NCBI GenBank assembly: GCA_003555385.1
Contig: PWHO01000022.1
Span: 1-8,842, forward strand
Source of the DNA: Bacteroidales bacterium
Lineage (GTDB): Bacteria > Bacteroidota > Bacteroidia > Bacteroidales > UBA7960
Length of the DNA stretch: 8,842 nt
Reading direction: 5' to 3'
Part shown: positions 1-6,611 of the stretch, piece by piece
Position numbering within the stretch: the stretch's first letter is position 1
Layout of the letters: each line of letters opens with the position of its first letter
Made by a program: the position numbers and the translations under genes
The notes under the pieces: model-generated
The model's input: the letters and a program-made list of their open reading frames with translations, nothing else
Databases searched by the model: none
Told to the model about the DNA's origin: nothing

Positions 1-181
1 CAATACGGATCAGTGCAGTGACCACCCATGTAAAGGCCACAATGATCAGGATTTTGGCGATGGTTTGGATCAGTGCATGTAACTCTTCCGGCAGGAAAGT
101 CAAATGGGGAAGCATATACCTGATAAACAGTGCCAGAAGCAAGATGAGAAACGGGATAATGAAACGTTTCAGGAACTTCAT
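1..181 (-). CDS. Membrane protein N-terminus, probable MscS-family mechanosensitive ion channel (partial)
   Basis: The reverse strand opens with ATG at 181 and stays open for 60 codons to the window edge, so only the N-terminus is visible. It begins MKFLKRFIIPFL and has a hydrophobic segment at about residues 7-25. A short amphipathic stretch (LPEELHALIQT) follows, then a second hydrophobic segment at about 41-60 ending LIRI. A basic start, a short linker and a second helix after a 'l.ktl.kili' pattern resemble the beginning of small MscS-type channels, which open under membrane tension to release solutes in hypo-osmotic shock. The conserved pore helix and beta domain lie outside the window, so the family is inferred from the N-terminus only. 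AAAGGT lies a few bases upstream of the ATG (192-187) and could act as a ribosome binding site. The gene follows glsA in the same direction across a 139-base gap that holds a hairpin, so it is probably its own transcription unit. Confidence 0.5.
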   Translation of the reverse strand, partial: MKFLKRFIIPFLILLLALFIRYMLPHLTFLPEELHALIQTIAKILIIVAFTWVVTALIRI

Positions 182-237
182 AATACCTTTAGTTTGTTTG
201 TGTAAAAATACAAACATCCCGAAAAATGCTTTCACAG

Positions 238-253
238 CACTCCCGGGGGAGTG
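238..253 (-). terminator. Hairpin downstream of glsA, possible intrinsic terminator
   Basis: CACTCCC at 238-244 is the exact inverse of GGGAGTG at 247-253, giving a GC-rich 6-7 bp stem 68 bases beyond the glsA stop. Reading the minus strand, the stem is followed by a second small stem (TGCT/AGCA around GTGAA) and then a run of five T (about 225-221). This fits termination of the MORN-Nudix-glsA transcript before the MscS-like gene. The T run is not directly next to the main stem, so confidence is moderate. Confidence 0.4.
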
Positions 254-320
254 TAAACCAATTTTAAAGGTAGAAATATATTCCCGTATTGTCAAACAGG
301 ACTGGCGGCGGACGCAATCT

Positions 321-1235
321 CTAAAAAATGGATAGCTCGGTTCTGGTGGTAAATTGCTCAAGGAATTTGACTCCCCGGTAGGAGTTTCCTTTTTTGTTGA
401 GAATGGGGCTCCACACTGCAATGCTGTATTGACCGGGGTGGATGGCCACGATTCCTCCCCCCACACCACTTTTGCCCGGCAGCCCGACTTTAAAAGCAAA
501 CTCTCCGGACTCATCATAAAAACCACATGTTTGCATGATGGCATTGATCCGCTTTACCTGGCTTACAGTCATCATCCGGTCATTGTCTGGTGGTGCCAGT
601 CCATAGTTGGCCAAAAAGAAAAAGGCCTCGGATAGCTCCCTGCAGCTGAGTTCGATGGAGCACTGGTTAAAATAAAAGTCCAGTACTTCTTCCGGATTAT
701 TCCTGATGTTGCCGAAAGATTTGATGAAGTTACATAATGCTGTATTCCTGTAACTCGCTGATTTTTCGGATTCTGCAATACGTGGAGAGTAGCTGATGGA
801 TGGATTGCCGGCAGCTTTTCTGACAAATTCCAGGAAGTCCTCGTGGGGATTGTTGAGTTTACTGATGAGTACGTCACTGATGACCAGGGCTCCTGAGTTA
901 ATCAGTGGATTTTTTGGAATTCCATGATCATTTTCCAGTTGAACCAGTGAATTGAACGGATTGCCTGAGGGCTCATACCCCAGCCTTGTCCACAGAGATT
1001 CACCCATAAGCTTATAAGCCAGTGCCAGGGAGGGAACTTTGATGATGCTCTGAATGGAAAACCTTTCCTCATGGTCCCCGATGCCATAAGAGAGCCCGTC
1101 AACTTGAGTTAAGTGAATCCCGAATTTGCCCGGGTCCACATTGCCCAGCTCGGGAATAAAGGTTGCCAGGCTACCGATGTTTTTCTCCTGTTTTACCGAT
1201 GTGAAAAGCTCTTCAATGATCTCCTGATAACTCAT
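321..1235 (-). CDS. glsA: Glutaminase (GlsA family)
   Basis: This 304-residue protein hydrolyses L-glutamine to glutamate and ammonia in the cytoplasm. It belongs to the serine-dependent, beta-lactamase-fold glutaminases, whose usual length is about 300-310 residues, so it looks full length. Visible motifs are the nucleophile motif Ser63-Ile-Ile-Lys66 in FSIQSIIKV, KNPLINSGA with Asn113, ESEKSASYRN with Glu157 and Asn164, YFNQCS with Tyr188, Tyr240, and VGLPGKSGVGGGIV (250-263). These sit at a nearly constant offset of 3-4 from the ligand-binding residues I recall for E. coli GlsA2 (Ser66, Asn117, Glu161, Asn168, Tyr192, Tyr244, Val262), so the active site appears complete. One oddity is SIIK where most relatives have SISK; the Ser and Lys themselves are kept. 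It is the last gene of a minus-strand unit, 42 bases after the Nudix gene. No good Shine-Dalgarno sequence precedes the ATG, which suggests read-through transcription and leader-independent initiation. Confidence 0.95.
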   Translation of the reverse strand: MSYQEIIEELFTSVKQEKNIGSLATFIPELGNVDPGKFGIHLTQVDGLSYGIGDHEERFSIQSIIKVPSLALAYKLMGESLWTRLGYEPSGNPFNSLVQLENDHGIPKNPLINSGALVISDVLISKLNNPHEDFLEFVRKAAGNPSISYSPRIAESEKSASYRNTALCNFIKSFGNIRNNPEEVLDFYFNQCSIELSCRELSEAFFFLANYGLAPPDNDRMMTVSQVKRINAIMQTCGFYDESGEFAFKVGLPGKSGVGGGIVAIHPGQYSIAVWSPILNKKGNSYRGVKFLEQFTTRTELSIF

Positions 1236-1277
1236 GAATAATTGCTTTGGATATAATAGTCTTGATCACCTGGTGGC

Positions 1278-1688
1278 TCAATCCTCCGGAGCTTCCTTTG
1301 TTTTCAGTGCGTCCGAAATGATCTGTTTATGGTCAAATGCAAGGTCGGCATGCTCCCAGTCTTTCACAACCGCTGTATCTGCTGCATCATCCCCTGCCTG
1401 CAGTGAACCCAGGTCGGCTTCAGCTACAAAAGCGACAGAAACCATACGCCCCCTGGGATCTCTTCCGGGAGTGGAGTAAACGCCCACCAGCCTGAGACGC
1501 TCAATTGCCAGGCCTGTTTCTTCCATAGTTTCACGGATACAGGCTTCCTCCACGGTTTCATCTTCCTCTACAAATCCGCCGGGCAGAGCATAAGCTCCTT
1601 TGAAGGGTGGGTTTTTCCTTTTGATCAGCACGGCCCCATCTCCTGAAAAAACCACGCAGTCGACTGTCAGTGCACAATTGTAATGCAT
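1278..1688 (-). CDS. Nudix hydrolase, ADP-ribose pyrophosphatase-like
   Basis: A 136-residue Nudix enzyme, expected to cleave a nucleoside diphosphate linked to another group using Mg2+ or Mn2+. The Nudix box runs from residue 38 to 60: Gly38, five residues, Glu44, seven residues, Arg52-Glu53, then Glu56-Glu57 and Gly59-Leu60. Only the usually aliphatic position after Arg-Glu is different (Thr54). The preceding GAYALPGGFVEEDE and the later STPGRDPRGRMVSVAFVAEAD resemble the COG1051 branch, which includes ADP-ribose pyrophosphatases; 8-oxo-dGTP or another substrate cannot be excluded. The length is normal for a single-domain Nudix protein. The ATG at 1688 lies one base after the MORN-gene stop, and an A-rich AAGAAAAAG sits just upstream as a weak ribosome site, so translation is probably coupled to the gene before it. 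glsA follows after 42 bases. Confidence 0.9.
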   Translation of the reverse strand: MHYNCALTVDCVVFSGDGAVLIKRKNPPFKGAYALPGGFVEEDETVEEACIRETMEETGLAIERLRLVGVYSTPGRDPRGRMVSVAFVAEADLGSLQAGDDAADTAVVKDWEHADLAFDHKQIISDALKTKEAPED

Positions 1689-1689
1689 T

Positions 1690-2019
1690 TTACTTTTTCT
1701 TTATGATTTTTCCGCCACGAAAAGTTTCATTGTATTCGATTTCCCCGCTTTTGTCATACCTTACCCAGCTTCCGTCTTTTTCACCATTTTTGAAATTTCC
1801 GATTTGCCAGAGTTGGCCGTTTTCACGGTAAAACCTCCACTCACCCTCCATCAGGTTGTCCTCATAAGGGCCTTCAGCCTTTACACCTCCGCTTTTGAAA
1901 TAATATGTCAGTTTATTTCCCGACATTTTAAAGGCTGGCTGTCCGTTCGTGAATCGATCTGAACCTTTCATTGCATCAATAAATTTAATGGAGTACCATT
2001 GGGTCCTCCTAAATTGCAA
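1690..2019 (-). CDS. MORN-repeat / YwqK-type protein; start uncertain
   Basis: This small acidic-to-basic protein (up to 109 residues) carries about three degenerate repeats of 22-24 residues with the pattern W/Y..Y...G.....G.Y..G...G: YYFKSGGVKAEGPYEDNLMEG (about 39-59), WRFYRENGQLWQIGNFKNGEKDG (61-83) and WVRYDKSGEIEYNETFRGG (85-103). The same repeats occur in MORN proteins and in proteins annotated as the YwqK-family antitoxin, where they form beta-hairpin sheets. I see no catalytic motif, and no signal peptide or toxin partner is visible, so 'antitoxin' should not be assumed. The stop is one base before the Nudix ATG. The start is unclear. The frame is closed upstream at 2034, the only early start is TTG at 2019 with no ribosome site, and the next in-frame ATG is at 1971 (residue 17). 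A perfect AGGAGG at 2010-2005 instead serves an out-of-frame ATG at 1999. Confidence 0.65.
   Translation of the reverse strand: MQFRRTQWYSIKFIDAMKGSDRFTNGQPAFKMSGNKLTYYFKSGGVKAEGPYEDNLMEGEWRFYRENGQLWQIGNFKNGEKDGSWVRYDKSGEIEYNETFRGGKIIKKK
1985..2010 (-). promoter_or_regulatory. Strong Shine-Dalgarno plus ATG opening a four-codon reading frame
   Basis: On the minus strand AGGAGG (2010-2005) is followed after five bases by ATG at 1999. That frame reads Met-Val-Leu-His and stops with TAA at 1987-1985, 13 bases before the in-frame ATG (1971) of the MORN-repeat gene. The best ribosome site in the window therefore points to a frame that cannot encode the gene. It could be a tiny leader that couples to re-initiation at 1971, or it could mark a one-base indel in the gene's original start. 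The bases are as seen; the function is inference. Confidence 0.4.
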
Positions 2020-2066
2020 GATGTGAATTTTTTATGGAATAACCACATCTGAACCACCGGAAAGTG

Positions 2067-2074
2067 TAAATATA
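2067..2074 (-). promoter_or_regulatory. Possible -7 promoter element for the MORN-Nudix-glsA unit
   Basis: The minus strand reads TATATTTA, one mismatch from the Bacteroidetes -7 consensus TAnnTTTG, with a TTGG about 21 bases upstream in the place of the -33 element. A transcript would begin about 40 bases before the MORN gene. The match is imperfect and the region is AT-rich, so this is tentative. Confidence 0.25.
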
Positions 2075-2080
2075 TTATGC

Positions 2081-2088
2081 TAATTTTG
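2081..2088 (+). promoter_or_regulatory. Bacteroidetes -7 promoter element before the flavoprotein gene
   Basis: TAATTTTG is an exact match to the Bacteroidetes primary-sigma -7 consensus TAnnTTTG. It lies 29 bases upstream of the GTG start at 2118, which gives a short leader. No clear TTTG -33 element is visible at the expected distance. It sits back to back with the weaker minus-strand candidate at 2067-2074, in the 98-base gap between the divergent genes. Confidence 0.5.
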
Positions 2089-2117
2089 ACCCCTGCCAAT
2101 CATTCAGGTACCGTTCA

Positions 2118-3395
2118 GTGAAAAAGCAAGCAGATTCATATTTTGATGTGATTGTTGTCGGGGCAGGTGCTTCGGGGCTGATCGCAGCCGGCCGGGCCTC
2201 CCGGGCCGGGGCCAGGGTATTGCTGGTGGAGAAAATGGAGCGGGCGGGTCGAAAACTGCTTATCACCGGCAAAGGTCGTTGCAATATTACCCATGATGCA
2301 CCACCATCTGAGTATTACCGTCATATTTTTCCCAACGGCCGTTTCTTGAAGCATGCCTTTCATTCTTTTTTTACCGGTGATATCCTGAAGATACTGCATG
2401 ACAGAGGTGTGGAGACTACCACAGAAAGGGGGAAACGGGTTTTTCCGGTGAGCAACCGCGCAGAGGATGTGGTAGAAGCCCTGAAAGACTGGATGGGAAA
2501 CAGTAATATACAGAAGGTGTATAAGACCCGGGTTACTGATCTGTTAATGAAAGAAGGACGTGTTTGCGGAGTGAGGGTTTCCGGTGAAAAAGAAAGCCGG
2601 GAATTTCTTGCCGGGGGCGTGGTAATTTGTACCGGCGGAAAATCCTATCCTGCCACCGGGTCGGCCGGTGAAGGTTATGCCCTGGCCCGGCAGGCCGGGC
2701 ACCGGATCACAGAAGCTCATCCTGCACTGGTTCCACTGGTAACTGCGGGAGATGTGGCCGGCAGGCTGCAGGGGCTTGGCCTGAAGAATGTCAATGCAGT
2801 GGTATGGACAGACGGCAAAAAGCAGGGGGAGGAATTCGGGGAACTGATGTTTGCCCATTACGGGCTGACAGGCCCTATTATCCTTACGCTTAGCAGGCAG
2901 GTGGTGCAGGCAATGTCTGAAGGACACAAGGTGGAGATCGGAATTGACCTGAAACCTGCACTGGATGAAAAAAAACTGGATGCCCGCCTGCTGCGAGACC
3001 TGGACAATCACGGGAAGAAACAGATCGAGAATGTGTTCAAGTTGTGGCTTCCGTCCAAACTCATCCCGGTATTCATGGACTTGCTCAATATTGACGGGAA
3101 AAAGCCATGCAACCAAATGGGTGCGAAAGATCGCCGGAAAATCATGCTTTTAATGAAAGATTTTCGTTTCCGGGTGACCGGACACCCCGGGTTCAGGGAG
3201 GCCATCGTTACCGCCGGAGGTGTGCCGACCACAGAGATCAACTCCCGTACAATGGAATCCAAACTGGTGAAAAATCTCTTTTTTGCCGGAGAGCTCATTG
3301 ACCTGGATGCCGATACCGGGGGTTTCAACCTGCAGATCGCATTTTCTACCGGCTGGCTGGCCGGGCAGTCGGCTGCCGGCTCCATAAAGGAATAA
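2118..3395 (+). CDS. FAD/NAD(P)-dependent oxidoreductase, HI0933/YhiN/BaiN family
   Basis: A 425-residue cytoplasmic flavoprotein, close to the family's usual length of about 390-430. The N-terminal Rossmann fold is clear: DVIVVGAGASG (10-20) with the GxGxxG loop, and the ribose-binding Glu38 at the end of the second strand. It continues into GRKLLITGKGRCNIT (44-58), the signature of this family. Other family blocks are VVICTGGKSYPATGS (168-182), GELMFAHYGLTGP (241-253), and the C-terminal FFAGELIDLDADTGG (388-402) with FNLQIAFSTGWLAG, which closes over the FAD. Relatives include YhiN, of unclear role, and BaiN, implicated in bile-acid dehydroxylation. That activity should not be carried over to this protein; the substrate is unknown. 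The GTG at 2118 is the likely start because no ATG lies between it and the in-frame stop at 2067, and residues before the Rossmann strand are few, as in relatives. It is transcribed alone, divergent from the MORN gene and convergent with the permease, whose stop is 3 bases away. Confidence 0.92.
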   Translation: MKKQADSYFDVIVVGAGASGLIAAGRASRAGARVLLVEKMERAGRKLLITGKGRCNITHDAPPSEYYRHIFPNGRFLKHAFHSFFTGDILKILHDRGVETTTERGKRVFPVSNRAEDVVEALKDWMGNSNIQKVYKTRVTDLLMKEGRVCGVRVSGEKESREFLAGGVVICTGGKSYPATGSAGEGYALARQAGHRITEAHPALVPLVTAGDVAGRLQGLGLKNVNAVVWTDGKKQGEEFGELMFAHYGLTGPIILTLSRQVVQAMSEGHKVEIGIDLKPALDEKKLDARLLRDLDNHGKKQIENVFKLWLPSKLIPVFMDLLNIDGKKPCNQMGAKDRRKIMLLMKDFRFRVTGHPGFREAIVTAGGVPTTEINSRTMESKLVKNLFFAGELIDLDADTGGFNLQIAFSTGWLAGQSAAGSIKE

Positions 3396-3398
3396 ATC

Positions 3399-5816
3399 CT
3401 ATTCTGTATCGCGCAATGTGACCATCGGGTTGAGATTGGCCGCCCTCCAGGAGATTACTCCCACCACCAAAACAGCGGTCACGTATATGGCTAAAGCCGG
3501 AATGATCAGCATAAACCAGCTGATTTCGATGCGATAGGCGAAGTTTTCAAGCCAACGGTTCATGAACAGCCAGGCCACCGGGAGGGCAATAAGGTTCGAT
3601 ACAATAACCAGAAGACCAAATTCCCGGGTCATGGTACGGATGATTGCCGTTACAGAGGCACCCAGTACCTTGCGAATCCCGATTTCTTTAATGCGGCTGA
3701 TGGCGGAAAATATCGCCAGTCCGGTCAAGCCCAGTAACGAAAGGATAATGGCCAGGCCTGCAAAAGTTGCCACCACGAGCATGACTCTTCGCTCATCCTG
3801 GTATTGTATCCTTAATTGCTGGTCTACAAACTCATGTCGTAACGGCCAATGGGGGGCTTCCTGTTCCCACAGGGTCTCCAGGGTACCTGCCACACGGGCA
3901 GTGGCATCAGGATTGTAACGGATCAGTAAATTGAACCAGTTTTGCGGGTATTGTTGTTCGCTGATGAAAAATACCATTGGTCTGACTTTTTCGTGCAGTG
4001 AACTGAAGTGGATATCTTCCACTACGCCGATTATCTGCCGGGTATTCTCGTCATAAAAGCCATCAATATACATGCCCAGGGGATCATCGACCCCCATGAC
4101 TCTTGCCGCTTCCCGGTTGATAATGGTAGATAAAGTTGCCTCGGTGTGCATATCGGATGAGAAATCCCGTCCCCTGACCACCCTGGTGTTCATGGTGCTG
4201 AAATAATGGGCGTCAGATGAAATCAACGCTCCATGAAATGTGGCGGGTCCTTCGGATGACTCGTAACTGAAGTTGGCATAATTGGATGGGGTAACCGGTG
4301 GGGTGTTGTGTGTAAGGCTGACACTTTTTACGTCGGGATGCTGGAGTAGCTGCTCCCTGAGCCATTCTGCCCGCCCGGGTCCCTGTTCATCCAGGGCATT
4401 CTGCACAGCGATCAGCCCTTCGCTGTCATACCCCTGATGACGGCTCGAAATAAACTGCATCTGCAGGTAGATCATCAGGCTGGCGACAATCAGGGCAGTG
4501 GAAATGGCAAATTGCCCCATCAGCAATATCTGCCGCAGCTTGAATTGATATTTTTTCTTGTGATGGCCTTTAATATTTGACAGGATATTCCCTCCCCGGG
4601 CCACTGTGACCGCCTTGAAACGTGACATCATTATGGCAGGGTAACTTCCGGCAATCAGGGTGATTGCAGTGATCACCCCTGCAACGGCGATTACGAAGGA
4701 GGGGTCAGAAAAAAACTGCTGTGACAGGTTCTTTCCGGTAAGATTGTTCAAAGCCGGTAAAAACAGTTCAACAAGCAATAATGCCAGCAGTGCGGCAAAC
4801 AAGGTGATGACAAATGTTTCGGACAGGAAGCGCCGGATGAGCTGTCCGCGATTGGCACCAAGAATTTTCCGCATCCCGATTTCCCTGCCCCTTCGGATTG
4901 ACCCCGCAGTGGTAAGGTTTACAAAATTAAACCCCGCAAGGAACAAAATAAGCAGGGCAGCTGCGGAAAATATTCTGACTGTTGTGATATCCCCTTTTTG
5001 GGCGATATCCCACGAAACGGAAGCAGCGTGCAGCCTGACATCCAGCAAAGGCTGCAGTTTGAAAAATAAACGTTCGCGAAAGTTTTCATTGGCCTCCCAT
5101 ATCAGGTTCTCGGTGCGTTCGGCCACCAGTTCCGGATCCGCGTCCGGTTCCAATTGCATATAATAATACATTCCGCTGTTGTTCCAGTTGGTCAGGGCGG
5201 ACGAGTTGACTGACCGGAAGCTTTCCATGGCAATCAGTATGTTAAATTGCAAATGAGACTGATCCGGGAGGGGAGCCATTACTGCGGTTACCAAAAACGG
5301 GAGATTATTATTCAGTATCAATGTTTGCCCGATGGGGTCAGTGTTCCCGAAATATTTTTCCGCTGCCGGTTTTGTCAGAATCAATGAGTTTGGTGAAGAC
5401 AGGGCGGTTGAAGGATTTCCGTGGAGGAATTCAAAGCTCAGGATATCCAGAATTTCCGGGTCAGCGGCAAAGATATCGTTTTCCACGAACGGCTCACCTT
5501 CAGGGGTTGTGAAAACTCCCCTGTAATGAGAAATGCGACTCATTTTTTCCACACCGGGTAACTGTCCATCCAGGTAGTCATACATTACCCCCCTTTGGAT
5601 GGCAGTAGCACTGCCGGTATTTGGATTGTGGTCAAGCAGCCGGTAAACTGAGCCTGCGTTCTCATGGTGCCGGTCAAAGCGCAGCTCATCGGCCACATAC
5701 AGAAAGATCATCAGGCATGCGGCAATGCCAATGCTCAGCCCGGCCAGGTTGAAAATGGCATAGAAATCTCCTCTGGTAATCTGACGAAAAAATGTGACAA
5801 AGCTGTTATGGATCAT
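3399..5816 (-). CDS. ABC transporter permease, two FtsX/MacB-type modules
   Basis: An integral inner-membrane permease of the FtsX/MacB_PCD family. The frame opens with GTG at 5876 (825 residues), but I chose ATG at 5816 (residue 21 of that frame, giving 805 residues) because relatives begin just before the FINIxGLSIG-type helix, as MIHNSFVTFFRQ does here. Numbered from the GTG, membrane helices are at about 41-62, 299-323, 352-375, 393-412, 449-471, 698-727, 752-775 and 787-811. Large extracytoplasmic domains lie between helices 1-2 and 5-6. Each FtsX module carries the coupling motif EIGxRKxLGA (332-341 and 731-740), and the chain ends NPMVTLRDTE, as is typical. Such 800-residue double-module permeases are abundant in Bacteroidetes. 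They usually act as mechanotransmission or efflux-type systems with a separate ATPase, which is not adjacent here. The substrate cannot be predicted. Its end is 3 bases from the convergent flavoprotein gene, and no U-rich terminator is visible between them. Confidence 0.93.
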   Translation of the reverse strand: MIHNSFVTFFRQITRGDFYAIFNLAGLSIGIAACLMIFLYVADELRFDRHHENAGSVYRLLDHNPNTGSATAIQRGVMYDYLDGQLPGVEKMSRISHYRGVFTTPEGEPFVENDIFAADPEILDILSFEFLHGNPSTALSSPNSLILTKPAAEKYFGNTDPIGQTLILNNNLPFLVTAVMAPLPDQSHLQFNILIAMESFRSVNSSALTNWNNSGMYYYMQLEPDADPELVAERTENLIWEANENFRERLFFKLQPLLDVRLHAASVSWDIAQKGDITTVRIFSAAALLILFLAGFNFVNLTTAGSIRRGREIGMRKILGANRGQLIRRFLSETFVITLFAALLALLLVELFLPALNNLTGKNLSQQFFSDPSFVIAVAGVITAITLIAGSYPAIMMSRFKAVTVARGGNILSNIKGHHKKKYQFKLRQILLMGQFAISTALIVASLMIYLQMQFISSRHQGYDSEGLIAVQNALDEQGPGRAEWLREQLLQHPDVKSVSLTHNTPPVTPSNYANFSYESSEGPATFHGALISSDAHYFSTMNTRVVRGRDFSSDMHTEATLSTIINREAARVMGVDDPLGMYIDGFYDENTRQIIGVVEDIHFSSLHEKVRPMVFFISEQQYPQNWFNLLIRYNPDATARVAGTLETLWEQEAPHWPLRHEFVDQQLRIQYQDERRVMLVVATFAGLAIILSLLGLTGLAIFSAISRIKEIGIRKVLGASVTAIIRTMTREFGLLVIVSNLIALPVAWLFMNRWLENFAYRIEISWFMLIIPALAIYVTAVLVVGVISWRAANLNPMVTLRDTE

Positions 5817-5930
5817 TTGACAGGAATTGTAGTGGATACTGGATTTTTGTGTATTACTTATCAAACAATGGGCCACCCGGTATAAAAGGCATTGGAACAG
5901 GATGTTGTAAAAATACCTGGATTCAAAACA

Positions 5931-5967
5931 TGTCCGTAACAGAACAAAAGGTGTTCATTTGCGGACA
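5931..5967 (-). terminator. Long interrupted hairpin after the AOR-GNAT unit, probable terminator
   Basis: TGTCCGTAA (5931-5939) pairs with TTGCGGACA (5959-5967), including one G-T pair. After a 2x2 mismatch, GAACA (5942-5946) pairs with TGTTC (5952-5956) around the five-base loop AAAGG. The stem has 14 pairs in all. In the minus direction it is followed by TGTTTTG, a short imperfect U tract. It lies 52 bases beyond the GNAT stop and 115 bases before the permease ATG, a suitable place to separate the two units. A regulatory palindrome is the alternative. Confidence 0.45.
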
Positions 5968-5976
5968 GCCGCAGGA

Positions 5977-6011
5977 TTTTGCAGAGATGCAGGTTTTCGC
6001 AGAGATGCAGG
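5977..6011. repeat. Two-copy tandem repeat, period about 17-18 bases
   Basis: TTTTGCAGAGATGCAGG (5977-5993) is followed directly by TTTTCGCAGAGATGCAGG (5994-6011). The copies are identical except for one extra C, and a degenerate CCGCAGG precedes them. The repeat lies just beyond the GNAT stop codon and before the hairpin at 5931-5967. It is non-coding as far as I can see. It could be a slippage product or a protein-binding site. Confidence 0.7.
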
Positions 6012-6018
6012 GTTTGCT

Positions 6019-6576
6019 TTACATTGGCATATCCAGCCTCATCAGGTAATCGGTTTGTTCATCTTTACCTATGCGGAATACATGGGTGTCAAACACTTCG
6101 AATCCATATTTTTGGTAGAACCGGATGGCCCGGTAGTTTTTCTCCCAAACCCCCAGCCACACATAGTTTGATTGCTTTTCCCGGGCGAGGTGCAGGGCGT
6201 AGTCCATGAGCTTTTGCCCGACCTGCTTCCCATACCATGTCTTTTTAACGTAGATCCGCTCAATTTCAAATGCGTTGCTGTCTTGTGGCTCTGTTTGGGC
6301 ATCACCGGTGTTGACCTTCAGGTAGCCGGCCACCTGGCCATCAATCCGGGCCAGATAAAAAAGGGAGTCCGGATGGCTCATTTCTTCCGCGACCCGGACC
6401 GGATTAAAATTTCTCTTCAGGTAACGTTCCAGGTTTTCCTCCGCATTGGTGTCGCAGAACGTTTCATGAAAAGTCTGCCGGCCGATTGCCGCCAGGGTAG
6501 GGACGTCTTCCGGTGTGGCCGGAATGATTTCAGGTTGGGTTTTTTTGGGGGTTATGCTGGTATTCTTAGTGTACAT
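6019..6576 (-). CDS. GNAT N-acetyltransferase, PaiA-like (spermidine/spermine acetyltransferase family)
   Basis: A 185-residue GNAT enzyme that should move an acetyl group from acetyl-CoA to an amine. The fold elements appear in order: FHETFCDTNAEENLERYL (36-53) in the first helices, LFYLARIDGQVAGYLKVN (72-89), then motif A, EIERIYVKKTWYGKQVGQKLM (104-124), with the CoA-pyrophosphate loop GKQVGQ. LGVWEKNYRAIRFYQKYGF (141-159) is motif B. Several stretches (NxxDAQxE-like NTGDAQTE, EIERIYVKK, WLGVWEKN, and DEQTDYLM near the end) resemble Bacillus subtilis PaiA, a spermine/spermidine acetyltransferase, as I remember it. Polyamine acetylation is thus a reasonable but untested guess. The first 15 residues are extra relative to PaiA, and their codons hold a C5-A7 homopolymer pair (plus strand T 6540-6546, G 6547-6551). 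No other Met lies before the conserved region, so ATG 6576 is kept. It starts 35 bases after the AOR-family stop and is probably co-transcribed with it. Confidence 0.88.
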   Translation of the reverse strand: MYTKNTSITPKKTQPEIIPATPEDVPTLAAIGRQTFHETFCDTNAEENLERYLKRNFNPVRVAEEMSHPDSLFYLARIDGQVAGYLKVNTGDAQTEPQDSNAFEIERIYVKKTWYGKQVGQKLMDYALHLAREKQSNYVWLGVWEKNYRAIRFYQKYGFEVFDTHVFRIGKDEQTDYLMRLDMPM

Positions 6577-6611
6577 GCTGTGGTTATTGAATTTTGTTTT
6601 CGGTGAACGGC

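Noticed and set aside
211..218. Minus-strand GATGTTTG as a promoter for the MscS-like gene
   Set aside because: It has one mismatch to TAnnTTTG at an important base and no -33 element at the right distance, so it is too weak to list as a feature.
1690..2019. MORN/YwqK protein as the antitoxin of a toxin-antitoxin pair
   Set aside because: The label comes from family naming. The adjacent gene is a clear Nudix hydrolase, and no toxin-like small gene is visible on either side.
2544..3116. A 190-codon minus-strand open frame inside the flavoprotein gene
   Set aside because: The plus-strand frame carries all conserved FAD-family blocks, and the antisense translation looks like no protein family.
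3360..3380. GC-rich hairpin (GCCGG.CAG with CTGCCGGC) near the end of the flavoprotein gene, considered as a terminator
   Set aside because: It is inside coding sequence, has a bulge, and no T run follows on either strand, so it is better explained by the GC-rich codons there.
5817..5876. GTG-initiated 20-residue extension of the permease
   Set aside because: The added residues are unlike the N-terminus of the family and no ribosome site precedes the GTG; the ATG at 5816 gives the expected N-terminus.
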